29,401 nucleotides of DNA from a virus, in IMG/VR virus record IMGVR_UViG_3300033142_002522, positions 1 to 29,401 of that record. The stretch is one strand, 5' to 3'. Position 1 is the stretch's first letter; every line of letters starts with the position of its first letter. The notes beneath the pieces were generated by a model. It saw only the letters and a program-made list of their open reading frames with translations. It ran no database searches and was not told where the DNA came from. Below are positions 8,312 to 14,633 of the stretch, piece after piece. The position numbers and the translations under genes were made by a program.

Positions 8312-8802
8312 TTACATTGACATGCTTTTACCTATTATTTTACTCTGATAGTGCATCATCCACAATGCCATTGTTGTTTGATGCACCCATTCTTCGTCTG
8401 GCAATTCGTCGGGGTTCATGTGTAGTATAGAACGAATGAGAGTATCTGCCTTAAATATGCTTCCACTCTCACCATCTAAATCTATACCCCTTAGAGCTTT
8501 TTTATTTCGCCTTCTTTTATTTCGATAAGCTCAGCAATTTGAGCAGACAAACCTAAGAAATAACCATCATTTTCTCTCAGGATCTCATTACCATCGAGCC
8601 AACAATTATTTATCATTACCTCGTTATACTTCATTGGGTCGTTTTTCCCAATTACCGAAGCAGCACCTAATGTTTTACGATCAGGTTTTCTTAAGTAACA
8701 TTTTTTACCATCGGCTTCGTAAACAAACACTTCGCCATATTTCTTTTTCCACTGAGCAATCTTTTCTTTCAAAGTCAACTCTTTATTTTCTTTTGTTAAC
8801 AT
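8312..8802 (-). CDS. Tail assembly chaperone, predicted -1 frameshift product (gpGT-like)
   Basis: If ribosomes slip -1 on the A_AAA_AAG at 8503-8497, the 0-frame protein loses its last Leu and continues for 61 codons to the TAA at 8314-8312, giving 163 residues. The extension reads ALRGIDLDGESGSIFKADTL, then further codons including EEWVHQTTMALWMMHYQ. It looks like real protein (acidic, then aromatic helix), and no independent start is needed. Two-product chaperones made this way are established for lambda gpG/gpGT and many other tails. The 0-frame codons are ATA AAA AAG CTC TAA, so the stop follows right after the slip site. I see only a weak 5-bp stem downstream. Confidence 0.8.
8491..8802 (-). 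CDS. Tail assembly chaperone, short form (gpG-like)
   Basis: A 103-residue protein between the tail tube gene and the tape measure gene, the slot always held by the tail assembly chaperone in long-tailed phages. It is charged and helical (KENKELTLKEKIAQWKKKYG) with a beta part (FVYEADGKKCYLRKPDRKT) like the gp41/gpG-type chaperones that coat the tape measure. It ends EGEIKKL. The final codons contain an A_AAA_AAG slippery heptamer that opens a -1 extension (see the separate entry). Confidence 0.75.
   Translation of the reverse strand: MLTKENKELTLKEKIAQWKKKYGEVFVYEADGKKCYLRKPDRKTLGAASVIGKNDPMKYNEVMINNCWLDGNEILRENDGYFLGLSAQIAELIEIKEGEIKKL
8497..8503 (-). promoter_or_regulatory. A_AAA_AAG slippery site for -1 frameshift
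   Basis: Read on the - strand, the seven bases are A AAA AAG with AAA and AAG as 0-frame codons, the same heptamer as E. coli dnaX. The stop codon of the zero frame comes one codon later. The -1 frame is open for 61 codons beyond. Confidence 0.8.
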
Positions 8803-8824
8803 TTAATTAGTATTTAAATGGTGT

Positions 8825-9250
8825 TTAAACTAAGTTTGGTTTCACATCTAGTGCAATAAATGGAAGTCCAACCTCCATAAACAAATCACCCTCTTTCATT
8901 CCTTTTGGAATTTCGGTAATTGATGCTCCTACAATTCTATCGACCGATACAATTCCATTATCTCCAGCATAACTTACAACAATGTCAAAATCTAAATCAA
9001 GACAATCGTCATAGCCTTTTTTTTGTGCTGCACGATCTAAAGCAATAATTCCAGATTGAAGAATGGTTAGTGTACCATCATATTCACGTTTTCCGTGCTG
9101 AATACCTCGGCCTTTTCTTCCTGCAGCAAAAAGCACTTCTTTAGCTTTTTTGGCTTTATATTCAACACCCCTCAAAGTAAATAGAGGCCTGCCAAATACA
9201 ATCACCTCCATATCGCAAAAGGTGTATTCTTTTGAATTAAATTCGTTCAT
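8825..9250 (-). CDS. Tail tube protein
   Basis: A 141-residue protein immediately after the sheath gene and before the tail chaperone, the fixed position of the tube protein in contractile-tail operons. It is rich in beta strands with regularly spaced hydrophobic residues (CDMEVIVFGRPLFTLRGVEY, YDGTLTILQSG, DFDIVVSYAG, RIVGASITEIPKGMKEGDLF). Such beta-rich proteins of 110-170 residues stack as hexameric rings inside the sheath. Family by size, composition and place; no search done. Confidence 0.75.
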   Translation of the reverse strand: MNEFNSKEYTFCDMEVIVFGRPLFTLRGVEYKAKKAKEVLFAAGRKGRGIQHGKREYDGTLTILQSGIIALDRAAQKKGYDDCLDLDFDIVVSYAGDNGIVSVDRIVGASITEIPKGMKEGDLFMEVGLPFIALDVKPNLV

Positions 9251-9255
9251 ACTTT

Positions 9256-10419
9256 CTATACTTGAGGGTTATCAAATAAAAGCAATACGTCTATTTGCTC
9301 AAGAACTCCTAAAGGAATAATCTTACAAACTACACTTAGCTTTCCGTTACTTAACACATTTTGCTTTGCATCTACCGAAGCTTCGAACTTGCTCAACTGA
9401 GTACCCATACTTGAGTAAATAGCATTTTCAATCATCGCTTCGTAAGCTTTACAAACACCTACCGACAGCTGACCTTTATCGTCAACAGCCACATTGTCCA
9501 TTATTTCGGACACATAAGTATTGTAAGCAATAATGCTTGCTTTATCGATTACTCGTCCGAGGTGCAATGCAGAATAATCATCGGTACTGCTGATTGCCAT
9601 AGCATCACCATTTAGGTAGGCTCCATTTTTCCCAGGATAATCTCTGAAGAAAATATATCCTGCATCGTGCAGCATATTCATTTCGCCATAATGCTCTTGC
9701 ATTTTCTTTCCATCGGTAAAATATGCCTCAGGCAATACAGAGCCATCTTTCACTCTACCTAGCGATTGCTGAACCTCTATTTTAGCGGCTCTACCAAGCA
9801 CAGCACCAACAGAGGCTATACTTCCATCGCCACTTCCAATTACAAATGCAACTCTATTGTACGATGCTTCCGAAGGCTTAAACAGTGTAGATGCTGACGG
9901 ATTCCATTCATTCGCTGGCAATAATGCTCTAAAGGGTTTTACCATTGCCGAGTAACTTTCGGCCACACTCTGAACCGATGCAGCTGCTAGAATAGCATCC
10001 TTATCAATTCCTTGAGTAAGGTCGGCTGTATAAGCTCCTGGAGCGATCTTATTAACACCAAGCAAGCGAATACGTCCTTGTCCGCCATTGATTAGGGTAT
10101 GAATAGCCGAAGTAGTTTCGGTTCCGCACATAGTCTCTAATGTGGTAGCTTCTGACACAACAACTAAGTGCAATTCTGCACCTTCTCCTCTTTCGGCATA
10201 AAAGGCTTTTACCTCTCCATATACCAATGGGTTATTTACTTCACTTACTCCTAAGGCTAATGCATCAGCCATTCCGCTTAATAGGTAATGATTGTTTAAT
10301 ACTAAACTATCGGCTACGGCAGTACCAGTAAGCAACAAACCCGAAACTCCATCGGCAGTAGCAGCTACTCTGCCTAAACCGCCATTTCCTAGTGTAATTA
10401 CTACATTTGGTAAACTCAT
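9256..10419 (-). CDS. Tail sheath protein (DUF2586-like)
   Basis: A 387-residue protein starting MSLPNVVITLGNGGLGR, which I recognise as the DUF2586 type of sheath found in Bacteroidota contractile phages. The middle has VNNPLVYGEVKAFYAERGEG and an IRLLGVNKIAPG stretch. The C-terminus (SVVCKIIPLGVLEQIDVLL) matches the sheath pattern of a final beta strand that interlocks subunits. The sheath contracts to drive the tube through the envelope. It is shorter than Mu gpL (about 495 residues). The start ATG shares one base with the stop of the preceding gene (TAATG), suggesting coupled translation. Confidence 0.85.
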   Translation of the reverse strand: MSLPNVVITLGNGGLGRVAATADGVSGLLLTGTAVADSLVLNNHYLLSGMADALALGVSEVNNPLVYGEVKAFYAERGEGAELHLVVVSEATTLETMCGTETTSAIHTLINGGQGRIRLLGVNKIAPGAYTADLTQGIDKDAILAAASVQSVAESYSAMVKPFRALLPANEWNPSASTLFKPSEASYNRVAFVIGSGDGSIASVGAVLGRAAKIEVQQSLGRVKDGSVLPEAYFTDGKKMQEHYGEMNMLHDAGYIFFRDYPGKNGAYLNGDAMAISSTDDYSALHLGRVIDKASIIAYNTYVSEIMDNVAVDDKGQLSVGVCKAYEAMIENAIYSSMGTQLSKFEASVDAKQNVLSNGKLSVVCKIIPLGVLEQIDVLLLFDNPQV

Positions 10420-10850
10420 TAGTCTTCAGTTTCAAGATTTAACAATTGTGCTTTATGCTCCGAAAGGGCTTGCACATAAGCTTCTTTCTCTTCACATTCA
10501 ATATTTAAAGCTTTGGCAATTTTTAGCACTAGTACTTCGTTTAAATTTTCAGCTCCCAAGTCCAATTCGATCAATTCAAGCTCAGCATCTTCGCTAGTGT
10601 AGTCTTCGCCTTTTTCTGTAAGCAAAACAAGTTGCTTATCCTTGCGATTAACCACATAGGCAGCAATGTCTTTTTTCTCTGCATGCTCAAGGGCTAAGTC
10701 TTCATCAAGAAAACAACAGCCATCGCCAGTAAACAACAGCTTTTCCACTTTCGGATAGCTATTAAAATATTGTTTGATTCTTATTTTTAAATTCTTCATC
10801 TCTCCATTTTTAGGATTATAAATTATTTCGATTTCCTTGTTTTTATCCAT
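10419..10850 (-). CDS. Unknown late protein preceding the sheath
   Basis: A 143-residue acidic protein (many Glu and Asp), with no motif I recognise. It follows the holin gene with a 28-nt overlap if the ATG at 10850 is used; an internal ATG at 10799 (MKNLKIRIKQYF) would remove the overlap. It precedes the sheath with a TAATG junction. In Mu this area holds gp37/gp38, small proteins of head-tail joining or tail completion, so such a role is possible. The sequence has an LLFTGDGCCFLDEDLALEHA segment and a Leu/Glu-rich helical end. Confidence 0.6.
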   Translation of the reverse strand: MDKNKEIEIIYNPKNGEMKNLKIRIKQYFNSYPKVEKLLFTGDGCCFLDEDLALEHAEKKDIAAYVVNRKDKQLVLLTEKGEDYTSEDAELELIELDLGAENLNEVLVLKIAKALNIECEEKEAYVQALSEHKAQLLNLETED

Positions 10851-11167
10851 TTTTCAAACGTGCGACCAGGAAAATAAAAGGAAAAAACAATAAAATTCAT
10901 CCATGCGATATCGCTCCCGACTTCAAGACTAATCTCAATACCAAAAGCTTTTAAGCCTAAAAACAAGGTGAAAAGCAAAAGAACCCATATTGCAATCATA
11001 GGTCTTATATTTTTACTCAGCCATGAATCCGATAACATATCATTTTTTTGTCTTCTACTACCTTGCTCTTTACTTGAGAAGGTTTTAGCAACACCGGCAC
11101 CAGTATCAAGTATTTTCTCAGTAACTTTATTTATATCCATACCTAGCAATTTTCTAATGAATTTCAT
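10823..11167 (-). CDS. Holin
   Basis: A 114-residue protein with a charged N-terminus (about 45 residues), then SKNIRPMIAIWVLLLFTLFL and a second membrane segment (SDIAWMNFIVFSFYFPGR), ending in a basic tail (KWIKTRKSK). This resembles the three-helix phage holin group in which the motif DSWLSKNIRP leads into the membrane part. It lies directly after the amidase gene, so lysis function is very likely: it would form the pore that releases the amidase to the cell wall. Confidence 0.75.
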   Translation of the reverse strand: MKFIRKLLGMDINKVTEKILDTGAGVAKTFSSKEQGSRRQKNDMLSDSWLSKNIRPMIAIWVLLLFTLFLGLKAFGIEISLEVGSDIAWMNFIVFSFYFPGRTFEKWIKTRKSK

Positions 11168-11176
11168 TATTGATAA

Positions 11177-11560
11177 TTAAAGGGTTTTCAACCATTCCTG
11201 AACATCGAAATTAGGGCAGGTTTTATAGGAAAATTCACAATGTCCGTGTACACTTGCTTGAGGATACCTATATCTTAAATCGTCTATAAGTTCTGTAAGG
11301 CACTTCATTTGCTTGTCGTTAAAATCTTTTCGACCTATTAGGCAAATACCAATACTTTCGGTATTTAACCCCTTGCAATGAGCTCCTATTTCTGATTCAA
11401 ATCGACCAACTTGAATAATTCCTTTTTTGTCAATCACATAGTGATAACCTACTTTTTTCCAACCTCTTTCCTTGTGCCATCTATCAATATCCAAGACACT
11501 AAAATTTTTATCATCAGGGGTATCTGCACAATGGATAATTACTTTTCGTATTTTTCTCAT
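11177..11560 (-). CDS. N-acetylmuramoyl-L-alanine amidase (T7 lysozyme type endolysin)
   Basis: A 127-residue protein matching the compact T7-lysozyme amidase fold. The N-terminus reads KVIIHCADTP, giving zinc ligand His10. GYHYVIDKKG at 38-47 carries the Tyr equivalent of T7 Tyr46. HGHCEFSYKTCPNFDVQEWL gives His107 and Cys115 as the other zinc ligands, and Lys113 as the equivalent of T7 Lys128. All key residues are present, so it should be active. It cleaves the bond between MurNAc and L-Ala. It has no signal peptide, so release would need the neighbouring holin. Its ATG overlaps the upstream stop by 4 nt. Confidence 0.92.
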   Translation of the reverse strand: MRKIRKVIIHCADTPDDKNFSVLDIDRWHKERGWKKVGYHYVIDKKGIIQVGRFESEIGAHCKGLNTESIGICLIGRKDFNDKQMKCLTELIDDLRYRYPQASVHGHCEFSYKTCPNFDVQEWLKTL

Positions 11561-11811
11561 TTCACTTTTATTTCAAGATTCCTAATTAGTTTTGAATGGT
11601 TGTTCAAACGCTCTTCGTGGCGCTGAATATCCTTTGTATTTTTTTCATTATCTTTTTCAGTGGCAGTAAGCGAAATATTAAGCTTATTCATGGAATTGGT
11701 GAGTTTTTCAAGTCTATCGAGTAGCCTAGTTATCCATACCCTAAATGCCAATAAAAAAAGAGTAGAAAAGCCAGAAACTACACCCATCAAAACCCAATAT
11801 TTAAATTCCAT
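11557..11811 (-). CDS. Small membrane-anchored coiled-coil protein of the lysis cassette
   Basis: An 84-residue protein with one N-terminal membrane helix (YWVLMGVVSGFSTLFLLAF), then a long charged coiled coil (LDRLEKLTNSMNKLNISL, then heptads to the end). It is placed right before the amidase. The layout resembles XhlA-like or i-spanin-like lysis accessory proteins, but no lipoprotein partner is seen nearby. Function is inferred from location only. A strong hairpin lies just upstream of its start. Confidence 0.6.
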   Translation of the reverse strand: MEFKYWVLMGVVSGFSTLFLLAFRVWITRLLDRLEKLTNSMNKLNISLTATEKDNEKNTKDIQRHEERLNNHSKLIRNLEIKVK

Positions 11812-11831
11812 AGCTTACAATTCTTTATTTT

Positions 11832-11869
11832 GGTGGGATGTTTTTTACAATCCTAAAAAACATCCCACC
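11832..11869 (-). other. 15-bp perfect hairpin between capsid and lysis genes
   Basis: Left arm 11832-11846 (GGTGGGATGTTTTTT) pairs fully with 11855-11869 (AAAAAACATCCCACC) around an 8-nt loop. On the - strand transcript it sits after the capsid gene and 21 nt before the next ATG. It is not followed by a U run in that direction. It probably protects the 3' end of abundant capsid mRNA or damps read-through into the lysis genes, rather than ending transcription fully. Confidence 0.75.
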
Positions 11870-11909
11870 TTTAACAGTGGTTCGTCAGTCTGATGTCAAT
11901 AATCAGTGA

Positions 11910-13004
11910 CTAATCCACCAAAGCACGAGCATCATACATTACACATTCTTCGCCAAATGCGATGTTAGTATCTGCTTTCATTAGCATTTTGAAAAAATAC
12001 TTTTCTCCAGCATTGGTCAAACGATCTATTTTCACAGCCTCAAAATCATCCGATAAAGAAACAGCACCCCAAAGGTTTGTATTTAGATCTTTGGTAGCAA
12101 CTACAGCAACAATTACATGCTCAGGCCAATCAGACAATGCTTCTATGCTTGTGTTTTTGAAACGCTGAGCATTGGTTGTTGTAGGATCAGTACCTTTATT
12201 AGGAAGATTTGTAAGTGCTTCGTCGTACTTGTCAGCATCTTCAATACTCATCAAGTATTTAAGACCATTAGCCGCACGAACAGCTTTAGGAATCATTGCA
12301 CGAACCGCTTTCATTTTCGATAGGATATTATCTTCTGTAATCAAAGCAGGATTTGCCACTTTTAGAGTGTCACCATCGGCATCTATACGAGTCAGAATAC
12401 CATTAAAGAATTGAGTAGCTCCAGCTCCTTCTTCGCCATTAATAAAATGATGACCTAACTCAAAGTCAACTACCTTCGCAAGCTCCATTAACATTTTTGA
12501 CTGAATATCCGAAGGAAGCTCAGCAAATACTAAAGGACCTTTAGGTTGCCATTTTCTCCAAATCTTTTCGAACGAGCGAGGATTAAAGGTGGTGAATGCC
12601 ATAAATTCCTGAGGATTCAGTACTTTTTCGTCTATGCTGAATTCTCCTTTACTATCGGCATCTGTAGGTTGCTCTTTTCTCTTTTGCAACATCTTACCTG
12701 CCTTCAGTCTTGGTATATAGAATTTATCAGTAATATTAGGCTCTATACGTATCAAGCCTCTATTCACCAATTGATTTCCTGTAGTGGCTTTCACCAACAA
12801 ACTTTGTAGGACTTCTCCAGCATAAGCAGAACTAATACTAATTGGCAATACACCTTGAGGTACTATTGGGATAAAGCTCAATACACTCAAACCAGTACCG
12901 ATACAAGTTGCATCAACTCCTATAGCTGATCCTATTACTAAGCCCATTATCATCGACATCATGATATTAAAGCCAATGCTTACAATTAATTTCGTAGCTT
13001 TCAT
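11910..13004 (-). CDS. Major capsid protein
   Basis: A 364-residue protein immediately downstream of the protease/scaffold gene, where the capsid gene belongs. Residues about 60-364 look like an HK97-type capsid protein: GEVLQSLLVKATTGNQLV, FNPRSFEKIWRKWQPKGPL, ELGHHFINGEEG, a segment of about 60 residues rich in Ala and Lys, and the C-terminal FKMLMKADTNIAFGEECVMY. The first 60 residues are unusual, with two hydrophobic stretches (SIGFNIMMSMIMGLVIGSAI and GLSVLSFIPIVPQGVL). They may be a delta domain removed by the adjacent protease, or may target the prohead to the membrane. No catalytic residues are expected. Confidence 0.85.
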   Translation of the reverse strand: MKATKLIVSIGFNIMMSMIMGLVIGSAIGVDATCIGTGLSVLSFIPIVPQGVLPISISSAYAGEVLQSLLVKATTGNQLVNRGLIRIEPNITDKFYIPRLKAGKMLQKRKEQPTDADSKGEFSIDEKVLNPQEFMAFTTFNPRSFEKIWRKWQPKGPLVFAELPSDIQSKMLMELAKVVDFELGHHFINGEEGAGATQFFNGILTRIDADGDTLKVANPALITEDNILSKMKAVRAMIPKAVRAANGLKYLMSIEDADKYDEALTNLPNKGTDPTTTNAQRFKNTSIEALSDWPEHVIVAVVATKDLNTNLWGAVSLSDDFEAVKIDRLTNAGEKYFFKMLMKADTNIAFGEECVMYDARALVD

Positions 13005-13016
13005 TTATCTCTTTTT

Positions 13017-13436
13017 TTAATGATTACGTTTTTTTACATTTTCGTCAATTTGAGAGAAACGTTCCTCCCAAGGATCCGACGCCACACCATCGGGCTGACC
13101 AGTATCACCCAATTCTTGAACAGCAACTTTATTCTTTAGAATAACTTCGGTGTTTTCAAAATCCTTTTCAGCCAAAGCAGTATAGCTTTCTTTTTCCGAT
13201 GCAAGAATTTTCTTATCCTTAATAGCACCATCTACCAAGCTTACAACTCGCTGAGTCTGCTTTTCGATTTCCTGATCCTTATAAGTTTGCAGCTCTGTAG
13301 TTAAGGAGCTATTTTGCCCACGTAAGGTTTCGATTTCCGTAGAGCCATTTTGCAATTCTCTTAGTCTTGCAATTATCTCATCGTCCGATTTACCACTAAG
13401 TGACAAAACATCGATAACACTATCTTTAAAATTCAT
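13017..13436 (-). CDS. Predicted internal scaffold protein (gpZ-like, in-frame start)
   Basis: Translation from the internal ATG at 13436-13434 gives 139 residues (MNFKDSVIDVLSLSGKSDDE onward), covering exactly the coiled-coil scaffold half. The ribosome binding site AGGAG (13446-13442) is the clearest one I noticed in a window whose genes mostly lack it. A free scaffold in excess over protease is what capsid assembly needs, and Mu does this with gene Z inside gene I. No direct proof of expression. Confidence 0.6.
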   Translation of the reverse strand: MNFKDSVIDVLSLSGKSDDEIIARLRELQNGSTEIETLRGQNSSLTTELQTYKDQEIEKQTQRVVSLVDGAIKDKKILASEKESYTALAEKDFENTEVILKNKVAVQELGDTGQPDGVASDPWEERFSQIDENVKKRNH

Positions 13437-13946
13437 ATTTTCTCCTGTATTTAAAATGGGTAATAAAAAATTATCACTATTATCATTGAAATTGAGTTCC
13501 TGACCTGTATCATCCATCAATCTTACAGCATTCTTATTTGCTCCTATATCTACTATAGACCATTCTCTTAACTCACTTTCAATAATGCTTGGTCGCCTTT
13601 GTCCAGGAACAATTACACTAGCGTCATCGCTTGTTGTTATTACGCCTATACCTATGGATACAGCACTTAGTATTCCTTGCTCTACCTTAGAGGCTATTTT
13701 TTTTGCAAATTCATCTTCGGTATCAAATGCAACTTCGCCATAAAGCTTATTTCCTTCTTTCCAAACCTTCACACACTTACCTATAGGGAGAATCTGATTT
13801 GCGCTGGTACTCCATGGAGCTCGGGTATGATTCCAAAGCACGATAGGGTTTTTCTCATAATTACCCAATCGAATACCAGCCGTAAGAACTCGTGCACCGT
13901 AAGAATTCACGCTTTCATCAGAGAGTAAAAATTTATATTTCTTCAT
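13017..13946 (-). CDS. Prohead protease with C-terminal scaffold (Mu gpI/gpZ-like)
   Basis: A 309-residue protein. Residues 1-145 match the HK97-type prohead protease: His40 (LWNHTR), the Ser97 motif (LSAVSIGIG) and Glu128 (ELREWSIVDIGAN). Residues 171-309 are highly charged and contain a coiled coil (LRGQNSSLTTELQTYKDQEI) typical of scaffolding proteins. In Mu the scaffold gpZ is made from an internal start of the protease gene. Here Met171 (ATG at 13436-13434) is preceded by AGGAG at a 5-nt spacing, so the same could occur. The protease would process scaffold and capsid protein in the prohead. It is the first gene of the - strand late operon. Confidence 0.88.
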   Translation of the reverse strand: MKKYKFLLSDESVNSYGARVLTAGIRLGNYEKNPIVLWNHTRAPWSTSANQILPIGKCVKVWKEGNKLYGEVAFDTEDEFAKKIASKVEQGILSAVSIGIGVITTSDDASVIVPGQRRPSIIESELREWSIVDIGANKNAVRLMDDTGQELNFNDNSDNFLLPILNTGENMNFKDSVIDVLSLSGKSDDEIIARLRELQNGSTEIETLRGQNSSLTTELQTYKDQEIEKQTQRVVSLVDGAIKDKKILASEKESYTALAEKDFENTEVILKNKVAVQELGDTGQPDGVASDPWEERFSQIDENVKKRNH

Positions 13947-14135
13947 AAGCTTTTGCTTTTTTGATTTGTTTCACGAGTTTTTTTTCTCGCCTTTAGATTA
14001 CAAGTTTAAGCCTGTTTTTTACTCTTTACAACTACTTGTAAATACCTTATACTCTTTCATCTAGAGCTTGGACTCTTATTGTTTTTCGCACAAGAAAAAC
14101 CTCATTTTTGTTGTAAATCTTACAAATATTACACG
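13947..14135. promoter_or_regulatory. Divergent late promoter region with TTGTAA dyads
   Basis: This 189-bp region separates the - strand structural operon from the + strand packaging operon. It contains a perfect dyad TTTACAA-CTAC-TTGTAAA at 14025-14042, a second dyad TTGTAA-ATC-TTACAA at 14111-14125, and a lone half site TTACAA at 13998-14003. There is no good TAnnTTTG box on either strand, which suggests that a phage activator is needed, as for the Mor- and C-dependent promoters of Mu. The actual promoters are not identified. Confidence 0.6.
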
Positions 14136-14633
14136 ATGGCAAAAGAGAAAGAAAGGCAATTAGCACACTTCTATTATGTTGAAAAACAACAAACTGCAAA
14201 AGAAGTTGCACCTCAAGTTGGAGTCTCTGAAAAGACAATGACTGCTTGGGTTAATAAGTTTGGATGGAAAGCCGAACGAGAAGCTAGAGTTTGCTCATCG
14301 GAGAGTAGAGCAGAGAATATAAAACAATTAATATCCGAAATGGCCAATGAACGAATCAGCTTAAATACTCGATTGCAAGAAGCTCTAAATTCAGGCAAAA
14401 ACAAACAAGCAACAGAAATAAGACAGCACATAGGTCGCCTTGATTCGGGAGTTGCCAATTGGAACAAAACACTGGAGCAAATCGACAAAAAGAATAAAAT
14501 ACCTCTACATGCTTACCTCAATGTAATGGAAGAAGTATTTAAGGCTCTTCGACTGCACGATTCTAAGCTATATATGGAAACACTTCCATTTCAAGAAGTT
14601 CATGTTTATGATATTTCACAAAAACTAGGCTAA
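14136..14633 (+). CDS. Terminase small subunit
   Basis: Start chosen at the ATG at 14136 (MAKEKERQLAHFYY, 165 residues). An upstream frame from 14079 would read through the regulatory dyad and looks non-coding. The N-terminus holds a helix-turn-helix (QTAKEVAPQVGVSEKTMTAW, about residues 19-38), as in Mu-type small terminases that bind the packaging site. A helical middle and a C-terminal region (YLNVMEEVFKALRLHD) would oligomerise and contact the large subunit. The stop codon shares one base with the TerL ATG (TAATG), suggesting coupling. Confidence 0.8.
   Translation: MAKEKERQLAHFYYVEKQQTAKEVAPQVGVSEKTMTAWVNKFGWKAEREARVCSSESRAENIKQLISEMANERISLNTRLQEALNSGKNKQATEIRQHIGRLDSGVANWNKTLEQIDKKNKIPLHAYLNVMEEVFKALRLHDSKLYMETLPFQEVHVYDISQKLG

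Noticed and set aside
8460-8500. Hairpin downstream of the chaperone slippery site
   Set aside because: Only a 5-bp TCTAA/TTAGA pairing with an 11-nt loop; too weak to call a frameshift stimulator.
14079-14135. N-terminal extension of the small terminase
   Set aside because: It would cover the TTGTAA dyad and the residues look non-coding; the ATG at 14136 gives a normal start.
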